A DNA stretch of 64,000 nt from Mycolicibacterium sp. HK-90 (GCF_030486405.1 NZ_CP129613.1:5642001-5706000); one strand, 5' to 3'; shown: positions 22,054 through 31,486, counted from the stretch's first letter. Notes: generated by a model from the sequence alone, not told the origin. Made by a program: numbers and translations.

Positions 22054-23736
22054 ATGACTGGACAGGAGTACGACGTTGTCGTGGTCGGCAGCGGCGCTGC
22101 CGGCATGGTCGCCGCCCTCACCGCAGCCCACCAGGGCCTCTCGACAGTAGTCGTAGAGAAGGCGCCGCACTATGGAGGTTCCACTGCGCGGTCCGGCGGT
22201 GGGGTGTGGATCCCGAACAACGAGATTTTGAAGCGGGACGGCGTCAAGGACACCCCCGAGGCCGCCCGTACCTACCTGCACAAAATCATCGGTGACGTGG
22301 TGCCGGCCGAGAAGATCGACACCTATCTCGATCGCTCTCCGGAGATGCTGTCCTTCGTCCTGAAGAACTCCCCGCTCAAGCTGTGCTGGGTGCCGGGATA
22401 CTCCGACTACTACCCCGAGACGCCCGGCGGCAAGCCGACGGGCCGCTCGGTGGAGCCCAAGCCGTTCAACGCCAAGAAGCTCGGCGCGGACGAGAAGGGC
22501 CTGGAGCCGCCGTACGGCAAGGTTCCGATGAACATGGTGGTGATGCAGCAGGACTACGTCCGGCTCAACCAGCTCAAGCGTCATCCCCGCGGCGTGCTGC
22601 GCAGCATCAAGGTCGGCGTCCGTTCCGTCTGGGCTAACGCGACCGGCAAGAACCTCGTCGGCATGGGCCGCGCCCTGATCGCCCCGCTGCGCATCGGCCT
22701 GCAGAAGGCCGGCGTCCCGGTGCTGCTGAACACCGCGCTGACCGACCTCTACATCGAGGACGGCGTCGTCCGCGGCATCTACGTTCGCGACACCACTGCC
22801 GGGGAAACCGCCGAGCCGCAACTGATCCGGGCTCGCCGCGGCGTGATCCTGGGTTCGGGCGGGTTCGAGCACAACGAGCAGATGCGGGTGAAGTACCAGC
22901 GCGCACCGATCACCACCGACTGGACCGTTGGCGCGGTCGCCAACACCGGCGACGGCATCCTGGCCGCCGAAAAGCTGGGTGCGGCACTCGAATTCATGGA
23001 GGATTCGTGGTGGGGCCCGACGGTCCCACTGGTCGACTCACCGTGGTTCGCCCTGTCCGAGCGCAACTCGCCCGGCTCGATCATCGTCAACATGGCCGGC
23101 AAGCGGTTCATGAACGAGTCGATGCCCTACGTCGAGGCCTGCCACCACATGTACGGCGGCGAGTACGGCCAGGGCGCCGGTCCCGGCGAGAACATCCCGG
23201 CCTGGCTGATCTTCGACCAGCAGTACCGCGACCGCTTCATCTTCGCGGGTCTGCAGCCCGGACAGCGCATTCCGAAGAAGTGGCTGGAGTCCGGCGTCAT
23301 CGTCAAGGCCGACACCCTCGAGGAGCTGGCCGCCAAGACCGGTCTTCCCGCCGATGCGTTCGCCGCCACCATCGACCGGTTCAACGGCTTCGCGCGCTCC
23401 GGGGTGGACGAGGACTTCCACCGCGGCGACAGCGCCTACGACCGCTACTACGGCGATCCCACCAACAAGCCCAACCCGAACCTCGGCGAGATCAAGCACG
23501 GCCCGTACTACGCGGCCAAGATGGTGCCGGGCGACCTGGGCACCAAGGGCGGTGTCCGCACCGACCTGAACGGCCGGGTCCTGCGGGACGACGACTCCGT
23601 GATCGAGGGCCTCTACGCCGCAGGTAACGTCAGCTCACCGGTGATGGGTCACACCTATCCCGGCCCCGGCGGCACCATTGGTCCCGCCATGACCTGGGGT
23701 TACCTCGCAGCACTCGACATTGCAGGGAAGAAGTAG
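22054..23736 (+). CDS. kstD: 3-ketosteroid Delta1-dehydrogenase KstD
   Basis: A 560-aa FAD-dependent enzyme that introduces the C1-C2 double bond into 3-ketosteroid ring A, the step before ring B opens. The N terminus is a Rossmann FAD site, VVVVGSGAAGMVAALTAA. GGSTARSGGGVWIP follows, and the C terminus has GHTYPGPGGTIGPAM, the conserved active-site Tyr/Gly region and FAD loop. An upstream in-frame start (21982) would add 24 residues across the promoter. I reject it because the KstD fold begins at MTGQEYD and the KstR box sits just ahead. Position and orientation match Rv3537. Confidence 0.95.
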   Translation: MTGQEYDVVVVGSGAAGMVAALTAAHQGLSTVVVEKAPHYGGSTARSGGGVWIPNNEILKRDGVKDTPEAARTYLHKIIGDVVPAEKIDTYLDRSPEMLSFVLKNSPLKLCWVPGYSDYYPETPGGKPTGRSVEPKPFNAKKLGADEKGLEPPYGKVPMNMVVMQQDYVRLNQLKRHPRGVLRSIKVGVRSVWANATGKNLVGMGRALIAPLRIGLQKAGVPVLLNTALTDLYIEDGVVRGIYVRDTTAGETAEPQLIRARRGVILGSGGFEHNEQMRVKYQRAPITTDWTVGAVANTGDGILAAEKLGAALEFMEDSWWGPTVPLVDSPWFALSERNSPGSIIVNMAGKRFMNESMPYVEACHHMYGGEYGQGAGPGENIPAWLIFDQQYRDRFIFAGLQPGQRIPKKWLESGVIVKADTLEELAAKTGLPADAFAATIDRFNGFARSGVDEDFHRGDSAYDRYYGDPTNKPNPNLGEIKHGPYYAAKMVPGDLGTKGGVRTDLNGRVLRDDDSVIEGLYAAGNVSSPVMGHTYPGPGGTIGPAMTWGYLAALDIAGKK

Positions 23737-24597
23737 ATGCCAATCGATCTCGACAAGGCGCTGGGCGCCGAGCTGGAACCCATCGAGTTCTCCTGGACCA
23801 GCAGCGACATCCAGCTGTACCACCTCGGCCTCGGTGCCGGCGCGGATCCGATGGACTCGCGCGAACTGCGCTACCTCATCGACGGCGACCCGCAGGTGCT
23901 GCCGACGTTCGGCAATGTGGCCGCCAGCTTCCACATGACCGAGCCACCCAAGGTGCAGTTCCCCGGCATCGACATCGAGCTGTCCAAGGTGCTGCACGCC
24001 AGCGAGGCCGTCAGCGTGCCCGGCCCGATCCCGACCAGCGGCACCGCGAAGTCGGTGCAGCGGTTCACCGAGATCTGGGACAAGGGCAAGGCCGCCGTCA
24101 TCGTCAGCGAATCCACGGTGACCGATGAATCCGGCAAGGTGCTCTGGACCACCAAGCGGTCGATCTTCGCCCGCGGCGAAGGTGGTTTCGGCGGCGAACG
24201 TGGACCGGCCACCTCGGCCGAATTGCCCGATCGTGCACCGGATGTCGAGATCTCGTTGCCGACGCTGCCGCAGCAGGCCCTGCTGTACCGGCTCTGCGGT
24301 GACCGCAATCCCCTGCACTCGGATCCGGCTTTCGCCGCAGCTGCGGGCTTCGAGCGGCCGATCCTGCACGGGTTGTGCACCTACGGCATCGGCTGCAAGG
24401 CCATCGTCGACAACCTGCTCGACGGTGACGTCTCCCAGGTGGCGTCCTACGGTGCCCGGTTCGCCGGCGTCGTGATCCCCGGCGAGACCCTGCAGGCCAA
24501 CATCTGGAAGGAAGACGGCAAGTTCATCGGCGTGCTGACCGCACCGTCGCGGGACAACGCCGTCGTGCTGTCCGGCGTGGAGCTGGTCCCCGCCTAG
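23737..24597 (+). CDS. hsd4B: MaoC-like enoyl-CoA hydratase (Rv3538/Hsd4B type)
   Basis: A 286-aa double-hotdog hydratase of the MaoC family, as in the C-terminal half of peroxisomal multifunctional enzyme 2. The hydratase-2 motif is clear: CGDRNPLHSDPAFAAAAGF with catalytic Asp and His, then RPILHGLCTYG (about residues 185-220). It hydrates sterol side-chain enoyl-CoA esters (family knowledge plus context). Its ATG follows the kstD TAG with no gap, so it is co-expressed with kstD. The order is the same as Rv3537-Rv3538. Confidence 0.9.
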   Translation: MPIDLDKALGAELEPIEFSWTSSDIQLYHLGLGAGADPMDSRELRYLIDGDPQVLPTFGNVAASFHMTEPPKVQFPGIDIELSKVLHASEAVSVPGPIPTSGTAKSVQRFTEIWDKGKAAVIVSESTVTDESGKVLWTTKRSIFARGEGGFGGERGPATSAELPDRAPDVEISLPTLPQQALLYRLCGDRNPLHSDPAFAAAAGFERPILHGLCTYGIGCKAIVDNLLDGDVSQVASYGARFAGVVIPGETLQANIWKEDGKFIGVLTAPSRDNAVVLSGVELVPA

Positions 24598-24622
24598 CTT
24601 TCGCGCGTTCCCCACTTCGTCA

Positions 24623-24660
24623 CGCTGGAGTGGCTGTCGACCTCGACGGCCACTCCAGCG
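24623..24660. terminator. Convergent terminator hairpin
   Basis: CGCTGGAGTGGC (24623-24634) pairs with GCCACTCCAGCG (24649-24660). The loop itself can form an inner GTCGA/TCGAC stem. TTGCTTTCTGG follows on the plus strand. It lies between hsd4B and the convergent gene ending at 24763. Confidence 0.75.
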
Positions 24661-24762
24661 TTGCTTTCTGGGGTCAATCGCGTGGGTAGGCAATCGCGAG
24701 CAGGCGCAACAGCAGGAAAAGCAACGGGCGCCGGCATACACCGACGCCCGCCGAACGCAGAC

Positions 24763-25579
24763 CTACATGCGACGCGCCAGATCCCCGTCGTCGTATCGCG
24801 AAGGCGGCTGGTGCGGTGCCACGGGAGCCTGAGGCGGAGCGGCAGGAGCCTGTGGCGGTGCCGCCGGCGCCTGCTGCGGCGGCGCGACCGGAGCGGGGCC
24901 CGCGGCGGAGTGGCTTTGGCTCGAACCGGCCCCCGGTGACGCAGCCGGAGCGGAACGGTCGTTCAGCTGATCCTCGCGCGCATCCAAACCGGCCTCGCGC
25001 CGGTCCTGAGCAACGTCGCGGTCGTTCTGCTGGTTCTCGCGATCGTTCTGCTGCTTGTCGCGCTCGTTGAGCTTGGCCTCGCGCTCCTCTTGCTGCTGTT
25101 GCGGATTCGGGGCACCGGGACCGCCGGGGGTTCCCGGGCCGCCGGGCTGCCCGGCACCGGGAGCACCGTTCTCCGGTCCGCCGCCCTTGGCGCCCTCCAT
25201 GGCCTTCATCAACGGTTCCATCAGCGAACCGAACTGGCCGCCCATCTGGCCCGCGGCCTGCGCGGGGGCGCCGGCCATCTGACCCATCTGGCCGAGTTGG
25301 CCCAACATCTGGCCGAGCTGGCCAACGCCTTCCCCGCCGCTCTCGTCCGCCTTGTCGTAGGCGCCCTGGGCGTCAGAAAGCTTGGCGTTGAACATGTTTT
25401 CCTTGGCCGACAACGCCGTCACATTCGTCGTCAACGACGCAGCCAGGGTCGGCAAGATGCCGGCGATGGTCATGCTCATGGCATCCTCGCCGGGCTGAAT
25501 CGGAGGCATCTCCGGCAGCTGGACCGGCGCGGCGTTCCAGCTGAGCGGTGCTTCAGGAGTTGAGAGCGGATCAGCCACG
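24763..25579 (-). CDS. Gly/Pro/Ala-rich coiled-coil protein paired with a PPE-like gene
   Basis: A 271-aa protein that I do not recognise as a named family. GTG 25579 is chosen because AGGGGG lies five bases upstream; an ATG at 25605 lies inside the PPE-like gene. The N-terminal 90 residues look helical. A Met/Gly/Gln segment (GQLGQMLGQLGQMGQMAG) and a Gly-Pro linker follow. A charged stretch then repeats about every seven residues in the pattern KLNERDKQQNDRENQQNDRD, likely coiled coil. The tail is Pro/Ala rich and ends YDDGDLARRM. It sits 20 bases after the PPE-like gene and is presumably a partner, by analogy with ESX substrates made as pairs. Function unknown. Confidence 0.8.
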
Positions 25580-25598
25580 GATTCCCCCTTGAATCGGC

Positions 25599-26696
25599 TC
25601 ACCAATCGTCATAGTCATCATCACCATCGCCCAGCTCGTGTTCCAACGGCGCGGGAACGGCCAGCCCGGACGTGGTTCCCCCGCCGCTGCCACCGCGCTG
25701 CCCCATCATGCCCATCGGAGCACCACCACCCATACCCGCCGCATTGGCGGCGGCGACCGGCGCGACACCGGCCATCACCGCGCCATTGGCGCCGGGATCA
25801 ACGGAGACCGGTGCGGTACCGCCGACGAGGTTCGACATCAGCGGCGTCTGCGGGCTGCCACCGCCCGGGCCGCCCGGCAGGCCCGCCGCCTTGACCATGC
25901 CCGAACCACCACCCGGGCCGGACCCACCGGCCAGCGGGTGGTTCGAGAACGACGAGAACGGACTGGGCCCGGCGCCGGAGCCTTTGCCGCCCGAACCCAG
26001 CATCGACGTCAACTGCTGCAGAGGCTGCGACAGCTGCTGCAGCGGTTGGGAAAGCTGCTGGGGAATCTGACCGAGCATCTGCGGGATCTGGCCCAGCATC
26101 TGCGGGAGCTGGCTGATCATCTGCAGCATCTGCTCGCCGCCCTTTGAGGCCGCCTGCGTTGCCTGGGCCGTCGGTGGGGTTCCGACCTGCGGGAGGTTGG
26201 CCACCGTGCCCAGGCTGCTGGCCATCTCGGAGGACGCGGCCGAGACCGTCGCGATGTTCTGGGAGAGCCCCATCTTGATGCGGCTCTCGATCAGCTGCTG
26301 CACGTTGGGCATCACGGCCGCGGCCGCCTGGAGTGCCTCGACCTCGTGCTGCACCTCTTGCGCGGCGGCATTCACAGCCGTCTTGGTTGCCACCACCGAC
26401 GCCGCCATCTTGGTCAATGCAGTGGCGATGGCCTGCGCCTGCGCGGCGTTCGCCTCGTGACCGGCGATCATCGTGGTGGCCTCACCCGAGGCGGCCAGCG
26501 ATGCGCCGCCCTTCCAGCCCTCGCCGAGCTTGGCGAGCTGGCTGGTTTGCTCGGGAACGACGGAGCCGCTGATCTGGGTTGCGACCTTGGTATACGACGC
26601 CGCGGCCGCGGTCAGCTGGTCCTCATCGACATTCGGCCAAGCCGGCCCCTGCAAGGTTTGCGACCCGTACGGGCTGCTGTCGCGCGGCATCCCCAT
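25599..26696 (-). CDS. PPE-like / ESX-associated secreted protein
   Basis: A 365-aa protein with a helical N-terminal domain of about 180 residues. It has the W-x-G turn GEGWKGGAS near residue 58, typical of WXG100/PPE helical hairpins. A long second helical region follows, rich in Ala, Gln and Val. Then come heptad-like repeats QLPQMLGQIPQMLGQIPQQL and LSQPLQQLSQPLQQL, and a Gly-rich tail ending EHELGDGDDDYDDW. It lacks a canonical Pro-Pro-Glu at the N terminus, so PPE-like is the safer label; EspB- or EspA-type ESX substrate is the alternative. GAAGGGGG lies eight bases before the ATG. It occupies the place of PPE63 (Rv3539) between hsd4B and ltp2, but on the opposite strand to kstD. Confidence 0.8.
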   Translation of the reverse strand: MGMPRDSSPYGSQTLQGPAWPNVDEDQLTAAAASYTKVATQISGSVVPEQTSQLAKLGEGWKGGASLAASGEATTMIAGHEANAAQAQAIATALTKMAASVVATKTAVNAAAQEVQHEVEALQAAAAVMPNVQQLIESRIKMGLSQNIATVSAASSEMASSLGTVANLPQVGTPPTAQATQAASKGGEQMLQMISQLPQMLGQIPQMLGQIPQQLSQPLQQLSQPLQQLTSMLGSGGKGSGAGPSPFSSFSNHPLAGGSGPGGGSGMVKAAGLPGGPGGGSPQTPLMSNLVGGTAPVSVDPGANGAVMAGVAPVAAANAAGMGGGAPMGMMGQRGGSGGGTTSGLAVPAPLEHELGDGDDDYDDW

Positions 26697-26771
26697 GCCA
26701 CGGCCCCCTTCTACGCGTGATGCACATCCGGAGCAAACATTACCGTGCCGGGCAGGGGCCCCGATGCACCT

Positions 26772-27929
26772 TTATCCGAGGATCAGTCCCGACGTCGGCA
26801 CGCCGGTTCCGGCGGTGACGAGTACGTGCTCGACACTGTCGACCTGATTGACCGAGGTCCCCCGCAATTGCCGCACGCCCTCGGCAATGCCGTTCATGCC
26901 GTGGATGTAGGCCTCGCCGAGCTGACCGCCGTGTGTGTTGATCGGCAGCCGGCCGCCGATCTCGATGGCGCCGCCAGCAATGAAGTCCTTGGCCTCACCC
27001 TTACCGCAGAAGCCGAGCTCCTCGAGCTGGATGAGCGTGTACGGGGTGAAGTGGTCATACAGGATCGCGGTCTGGATGTCGTCGGGAGACAGGCCACTCT
27101 GCTGCCAGAGTTGACGGCCGACCAGCCCCATCTCGGGCAGCCCGAGCTCATCGCGGTAGTACGAGTACATGGTGAACTGGTCGGTGCCCGCGCCCTGAGC
27201 GGCGGCCTCGATGATGGCCGGCCGGTGCTTGAGATCCTTGGCCCGCTCGGGGGTGGTGACGACGATGGCGACGCCGCCGTCGCTCTCCTGACAGCAGTCC
27301 AGCAGGCGCAGCGGTTCAGCGATCCACCGCGAGTTCTGGTGGTCCTCGATGGTGATCGGCTTGCCGTAGAAGAACGCCTTCGGGTTGGTGGCGGCGTGCT
27401 TGCGGTCGGCCACCGACACGGCGCCGAAATCGGCACTCGTGGCGCCGTATTCGTGCATGTACCGCTGGGCGATCATGGCCACCGACGCGGCCGGGGTGCT
27501 CAGCCCGTGCGGGTAGGACCAGCTGTACTCGACGCCGCGCGAATCGGCGTTGACGGTGAGGCCGGTCATCACCTGGCCGAACCGGAACTCCGAGCGCTCG
27601 TTGAATGCCCGGTATGCCACAACGACTTCGGCGACACCGGTGGCGACCGCGAGGGCGGCCTGCTGCACAGTCGCGGCCGCGGCACCGCCGCCGTAACCGA
27701 TCTGGCTGAAGAACTTCAGGTCCCCGATCCCGGTCGACCGCGCCACCGCGGTCTCCAGGTTGGAGTCCATCGTGAACGTCACCAGGCCGTCGACATCGGA
27801 CGGCTTGAGGCCGGCATCGTCGAGAGCGTCGAGCACGGCCTCGGCGGCCAGCCGCAGCTCACTGCGGCCGGAGTTCTTGGAGAAGTCGGTGGCGCCGATA
27901 CCCGCGATGGCGGCCTTGCCGGAGAGCAT
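26772..27929 (-). CDS. ltp2: Thiolase-like retro-aldolase Ltp2
   Basis: A 385-aa protein of the SCP2-thiolase superfamily. In the cholesterol pathway Ltp2 acts with the DUF35 domain of ChsH2. It cleaves the 17-hydroxy side-chain CoA ester to the 17-ketosteroid and propionyl-CoA. The thiolase fold is evident (AIAGIGATDFSKNSGRSE; QIGYGGGAAAATVQQAALAV). A C-terminal INTHGGQLGEAYIHGMNGI contains the conserved His. Last gene of the cyp125 unit; its ATG overlaps the chsH1 stop by one base. Matches Rv3540c. Confidence 0.93.
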   Translation of the reverse strand: MLSGKAAIAGIGATDFSKNSGRSELRLAAEAVLDALDDAGLKPSDVDGLVTFTMDSNLETAVARSTGIGDLKFFSQIGYGGGAAAATVQQAALAVATGVAEVVVAYRAFNERSEFRFGQVMTGLTVNADSRGVEYSWSYPHGLSTPAASVAMIAQRYMHEYGATSADFGAVSVADRKHAATNPKAFFYGKPITIEDHQNSRWIAEPLRLLDCCQESDGGVAIVVTTPERAKDLKHRPAIIEAAAQGAGTDQFTMYSYYRDELGLPEMGLVGRQLWQQSGLSPDDIQTAILYDHFTPYTLIQLEELGFCGKGEAKDFIAGGAIEIGGRLPINTHGGQLGEAYIHGMNGIAEGVRQLRGTSVNQVDSVEHVLVTAGTGVPTSGLILG

Positions 27930-28336
27930 CAGTTGTCCCCCAAAGTAAGTGTGGACGTGGCGATGACGTGGTTGCCAAGGCTGTTGCTGCCCACCACTTT
28001 CAGCGTCACCAGGTCACCCTCGATTTCGGTGACCTCACCGGTGAAGGTGATGGTGTCGTAGGCGTACCAGGGCACCCCGAGGCGCAACTTGATCGACTTG
28101 ATGAACGCGTTGGAACCCGCCCAGTCGGTCACGTACCGACCGACCAGCCCGGTGTCGGTCAGGATGTTGACGAAGATGTCCTTGGAACCCTTGGCCTGCG
28201 CCTTGTCCCGGTCGTGGTGCACGTCCTGGTAGTCGCGGGTCGCGATGGCGGTGGAGACGATGAACGTCGGGTCACCGTAGATCTTGAGTTCGGGGAGTGT
28301 GGTGCCGACTCGAACGTCGGAGACGGTCAGGCTCAT
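27929..28336 (-). CDS. chsH1: MaoC-like hydratase subunit ChsH1
   Basis: A 135-aa single-hotdog protein. ChsH1 pairs with the N-terminal half of ChsH2 to hydrate the C17 side-chain enoyl-CoA. RDYQDVHHDRDKAQAKG carries the hydratase-type acid/histidine pattern near residue 40. ATG 28336 begins MSLTVSDV and overlaps the chsH2 stop as ATGA. A longer frame from 28366 would run into chsH2 and is rejected. Matches Rv3541c. Confidence 0.92.
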   Translation of the reverse strand: MSLTVSDVRVGTTLPELKIYGDPTFIVSTAIATRDYQDVHHDRDKAQAKGSKDIFVNILTDTGLVGRYVTDWAGSNAFIKSIKLRLGVPWYAYDTITFTGEVTEIEGDLVTLKVVGSNSLGNHVIATSTLTLGDN

Positions 28337-29304
28337 GCTTGCGGCTCCCATGCGTACAACGTCCAAGCCGGACTGATCTCACTGTCCGGGAAGTCGATAT
28401 AGGTTGCGGTGACCGGCATTCCGATCTTCACCTGATCGGCGGCGATCCCACGCAACTCGCCCAGCATCCGAACCCCCTCCTCGAGTTCGACGAGGGCGAT
28501 CACGAACGGCAGGCTGCGGCCGGGCACCTTGGGTGCGTGGTGCACGACGTAGCTGAACACCGTGCCCTTGCCGGAGGCCACCACATAGTCAGCAGGGGCA
28601 TCTTTGTCGGCCCACACGGCCGGCACCGGCGGGTGCTGCAGGGTGCCGTCGGGACGGCGCTGGATCCGGAGTTCGTGGGCGTTGATGCCGTCCCAGAAGA
28701 ACTTCGTGTCCCGCGACGAGGACGGCCGCATCAGCTTGTCCGGGTCGAGATCTTCCGGGATCTCCTGGGTTTCAGGAGCTTCCGCGGCCGCCTGCTTGGC
28801 GGCGGGGAGGAACTTCATGATGCGCCAGTCCATGTCGGCGACTTCCTCGTCGCCGACATGCCAGCGGATTTTCTGATTAATGAAGTAGCCCTCACCCAGC
28901 GCGGTCTGCTTGGGGCCGACGATGCCGACGATCTCGGCGCTCATCACCACCTGTTCGCCGGGCTGGATGTAGCGGTGATAGGTCTGGTCGCAGTTGGTCG
29001 CGACGACGCCGACATACCCGGCATCGTCGAACAACTTCATCGCCCTACCCAGCGGATCATCGTCAGACCGGGTACGCCCCAGCCCCATCATGGTCCACAC
29101 CTGAATCATCGCCGGCGGCGCCACGATGCCGGGATGCCCAGCGGCCTTGGCAGCGGCCTCGTCGACATAGATCGGGTTCTTGTCACCGATCGCGTCGACC
29201 CAGTGGTGAATCATGGGTTGGTTCACCAGGTCCCGAGCCACCGTCGGTTTGCTGGTCCCGGACGCGAGGATCTGGTCGATCCCTGCCTGAAGATTCGCGC
29301 TCAT
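28333..29304 (-). CDS. chsH2: ChsH2: MaoC-like hydratase fused to DUF35 OB-fold domain
   Basis: A 323-aa two-domain protein. Residues 1-180 are a hotdog domain (MIHHWVDAIGDKNPIYVDEA, GIVAPPAMIQVW) that forms the hydratase with ChsH1. From about 205 on is a DUF35-type domain (FFWDGINAHELRIQRRPDG, then the TVFSYVVHHAP strand) that binds Ltp2 in the retro-aldol step. In DUF35 proteins a zinc ribbon is common, but the Cys pairs are absent here. The ATG at 29304 was chosen because the longer frame upstream overlaps chsE2 in another frame. Matches Rv3542c. Confidence 0.93.
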   Translation of the reverse strand: MSANLQAGIDQILASGTSKPTVARDLVNQPMIHHWVDAIGDKNPIYVDEAAAKAAGHPGIVAPPAMIQVWTMMGLGRTRSDDDPLGRAMKLFDDAGYVGVVATNCDQTYHRYIQPGEQVVMSAEIVGIVGPKQTALGEGYFINQKIRWHVGDEEVADMDWRIMKFLPAAKQAAAEAPETQEIPEDLDPDKLMRPSSSRDTKFFWDGINAHELRIQRRPDGTLQHPPVPAVWADKDAPADYVVASGKGTVFSYVVHHAPKVPGRSLPFVIALVELEEGVRMLGELRGIAADQVKIGMPVTATYIDFPDSEISPAWTLYAWEPQA

Positions 29305-29318
29305 CTCAATCCCTCGCT

Positions 29319-30482
29319 CTACCGCGGAACCCTCGGCACCCGCAGGCCCGACGCGGCGATCATCTCGCGCATCACCTCGTTGACGCCACCACCGAAGGTG
29401 ATGACCAGGTTGCGCTTGGCCATCTTGTCCAGCCAGATCAGCAGCTCGGCGGTCTCCGGGTCGGCCGGGTTGCCGTACTTGCCGACGATCTCCTCGGCCA
29501 GACGGCTGACTTCCTGGATGCGCTCGGTGGAGAACACCTTGGTGGCGGCGGCGTCGGCCACGGCGATGGTCTCGCCCGATGCGGCGACCTGCCAGTTGAG
29601 CAGCTCGTTGATCCGCCAGATCGATTTGATCTGCCCCAGAAGGCGTTTCACGTCGTCCTGCTCGATCGGCGTGACGCCGTCCGAACCGGGCTTGGAGGCC
29701 CAGGTGTGCACCTGGTCGTAGATGCCGGCGACGCGACCGGCCGGACCCAGGCCGACGCGCTCGTGGTTGAGCTGGGTGGTGATGAGCTTCCAGCCGCCGT
29801 TCTCCTCGCCGACGAGCATGTCGGCGGGCACGTGCACGTCGTTGTAGTACGACGCGTTGGTGTGGTGTGCCCCATCGGACAGGATGATCGGCGTCCAGGA
29901 GTAGCCGGGATCCTTGGTGTCGACGATCAGGATCGAGATGCCCTTGTGCTTGGCAGCAGTCGGGTCGGTACGGCAGGCCAGCCAGATGTAGTCGGCGTCG
30001 TGGGCGCCGGTGGTCCACATCTTCTGCCCGTTGACGATGTATTCGTCACCGTGACGGACCGCCGTGGTCCGCAGCGAGGCCAGGTCGGTGCCGGCGTCGG
30101 GTTCGGAGTAACCGATGGCGAAATGCACTTCACCGGCAAGGATTCCGGGCAGGAACTTCTTCTTCTGTTCCTCGGTGCCCAGCGCCTGCAGGGTGGGGCC
30201 CACGGTCTGCAGCGTGACCATCGGCAACGGAATGTCGGCGCGGTTCGCCTCGTTGATGAAGATCTGCTGCTCGACCGGACCGAAGCCGAGGCCGCCGTAC
30301 TCCTTGGGCCAGCCCACGCCGAGCTTGCCGTCGCTGCCCATGCGCTTGATCACTGCGCGGTAGGCCTCGTTGTGCCGGTCGGACTCCATCGCCGCGGCTT
30401 CTTCGGGCGTGATGAGAGTCGAGAAGTATTCGCGCAGTTCGGCTTGCAGCGCGCGCTGCTCGGGCGTCAGGTCGATGAACAT
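29319..30482 (-). CDS. chsE2: Acyl-CoA dehydrogenase subunit ChsE2 (FadE29)
   Basis: A 387-aa acyl-CoA dehydrogenase. ChsE1 and ChsE2 form a heterotetramer that oxidises the three-carbon (propanoyl-CoA) side chain of the steroid. FAD and substrate motifs are present: IGYSEPDAGTDLASLRTTA and ADYIWLACRTD in the middle domain, and NHERVGLGPAGRVAGIYDQV in the C-terminal helical domain, which is full length. Its ATG overlaps the chsE1 stop as TAATG. Matches Rv3543c. The final residues RVPRVPR are specific to this protein. Confidence 0.93.
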   Translation of the reverse strand: MFIDLTPEQRALQAELREYFSTLITPEEAAAMESDRHNEAYRAVIKRMGSDGKLGVGWPKEYGGLGFGPVEQQIFINEANRADIPLPMVTLQTVGPTLQALGTEEQKKKFLPGILAGEVHFAIGYSEPDAGTDLASLRTTAVRHGDEYIVNGQKMWTTGAHDADYIWLACRTDPTAAKHKGISILIVDTKDPGYSWTPIILSDGAHHTNASYYNDVHVPADMLVGEENGGWKLITTQLNHERVGLGPAGRVAGIYDQVHTWASKPGSDGVTPIEQDDVKRLLGQIKSIWRINELLNWQVAASGETIAVADAAATKVFSTERIQEVSRLAEEIVGKYGNPADPETAELLIWLDKMAKRNLVITFGGGVNEVMREMIAASGLRVPRVPR

Positions 30483-31486
30483 TACGCTCCCACCAAATCG
30501 AGGCGATGCGACGGACCGCCCAGCAGCCGGGTCAGATCCTTGATCGAGGAGTAGTAGCGGTCCATCGGGTACGTGATGTCCATACCCATACCGCCGTGCA
30601 GGTGATGGCAGAGCCGCATGGCCGGCGCGGCCTGCGACGCGAACCAGTAGCCCAGGATGGCCAGATCGTCGTCGGCGTCGAGCCCCTCGGACAACCGCCA
30701 GATCGTCGAGGTCGACAGCAGCGAGATGGTCCGCGAGGCGATGTAGACCTCGGAAAGCTGTGCTGCCACCGTCTGGAACGTCGAGAGCGGACGCCCGAAC
30801 TGCTCACGTGTGGCCACGTAGTCGGCGGTCAACCGCAATGCCCCGGCCACCAACCCGGCCGCGAACGCCCCGGTGACCGCCAGTGCCAGCTGGTTGACCC
30901 GGTGCGTGGTCGCGCCGTCGAGCACGTCCGCGGCGTCGACGGTGACGTCGGCGAACGTGACCACGTATTCATCCGAACCGTTGGAGGTCGGGGTCTTGGT
31001 GACCGTCACACCGTCGGCTGCGGGTGAAACCACCACCACGGCGTTGTCGGCGGTGACCACCAGCCACTTCGCCGTCTCGGCATAGGGCACACCGACTTTG
31101 GTGCCGTTCAGCTTGCCTTCGGCGTAGTTGGTCGCGGGCCGCTCGGGCAGTGACTGCCCCGGCTCGTTCAGCGCGGCCGAGAGCACCGCACCGGTGGCGA
31201 CGCCCGACAGGAAGCGGTCCTGCTGGGCATCGGTGGCCAGGTCGAGGAGCGACACCAGACCGAGGCCGATGGTGCCCAGCGCCGGGCCCGTGGTGCCGTG
31301 CCGGCCGATCTCGGTGAGCGCGGTGGACAGCTCGGGCAGGCCCAGCCCGTCACCACCGAGCCGCTCCGGCACTCCCAGCGCCGCGACTCCACCGGAAACC
31401 AGTGCGTCCCAGGTGTTGTCGCGTTCCAGAACAGAGGTCACCACATCGGCAACAGCCTGCTGTTCCGGGTTCGGTGTGAAATCCAC
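30482..31486 (-). CDS. chsE1: Acyl-CoA dehydrogenase subunit ChsE1 (FadE28)
   Basis: A 334-aa acyl-CoA dehydrogenase partner subunit, shorter than ChsE2 as in the known ChsE1-ChsE2 pair. Features are PERLGGDGLGLPELSTAL near the N terminus, the middle beta domain (residues 120-195) and TADYVATREQFGRPLSTFQT in the C-terminal helical domain. HHLHGGMGMDITYPMDRYY is the region that contacts FAD from the neighbouring subunit. It follows cyp125 after 36 bases. Matches Rv3544c. Confidence 0.93.
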   Translation of the reverse strand: MDFTPNPEQQAVADVVTSVLERDNTWDALVSGGVAALGVPERLGGDGLGLPELSTALTEIGRHGTTGPALGTIGLGLVSLLDLATDAQQDRFLSGVATGAVLSAALNEPGQSLPERPATNYAEGKLNGTKVGVPYAETAKWLVVTADNAVVVVSPAADGVTVTKTPTSNGSDEYVVTFADVTVDAADVLDGATTHRVNQLALAVTGAFAAGLVAGALRLTADYVATREQFGRPLSTFQTVAAQLSEVYIASRTISLLSTSTIWRLSEGLDADDDLAILGYWFASQAAPAMRLCHHLHGGMGMDITYPMDRYYSSIKDLTRLLGGPSHRLDLVGA

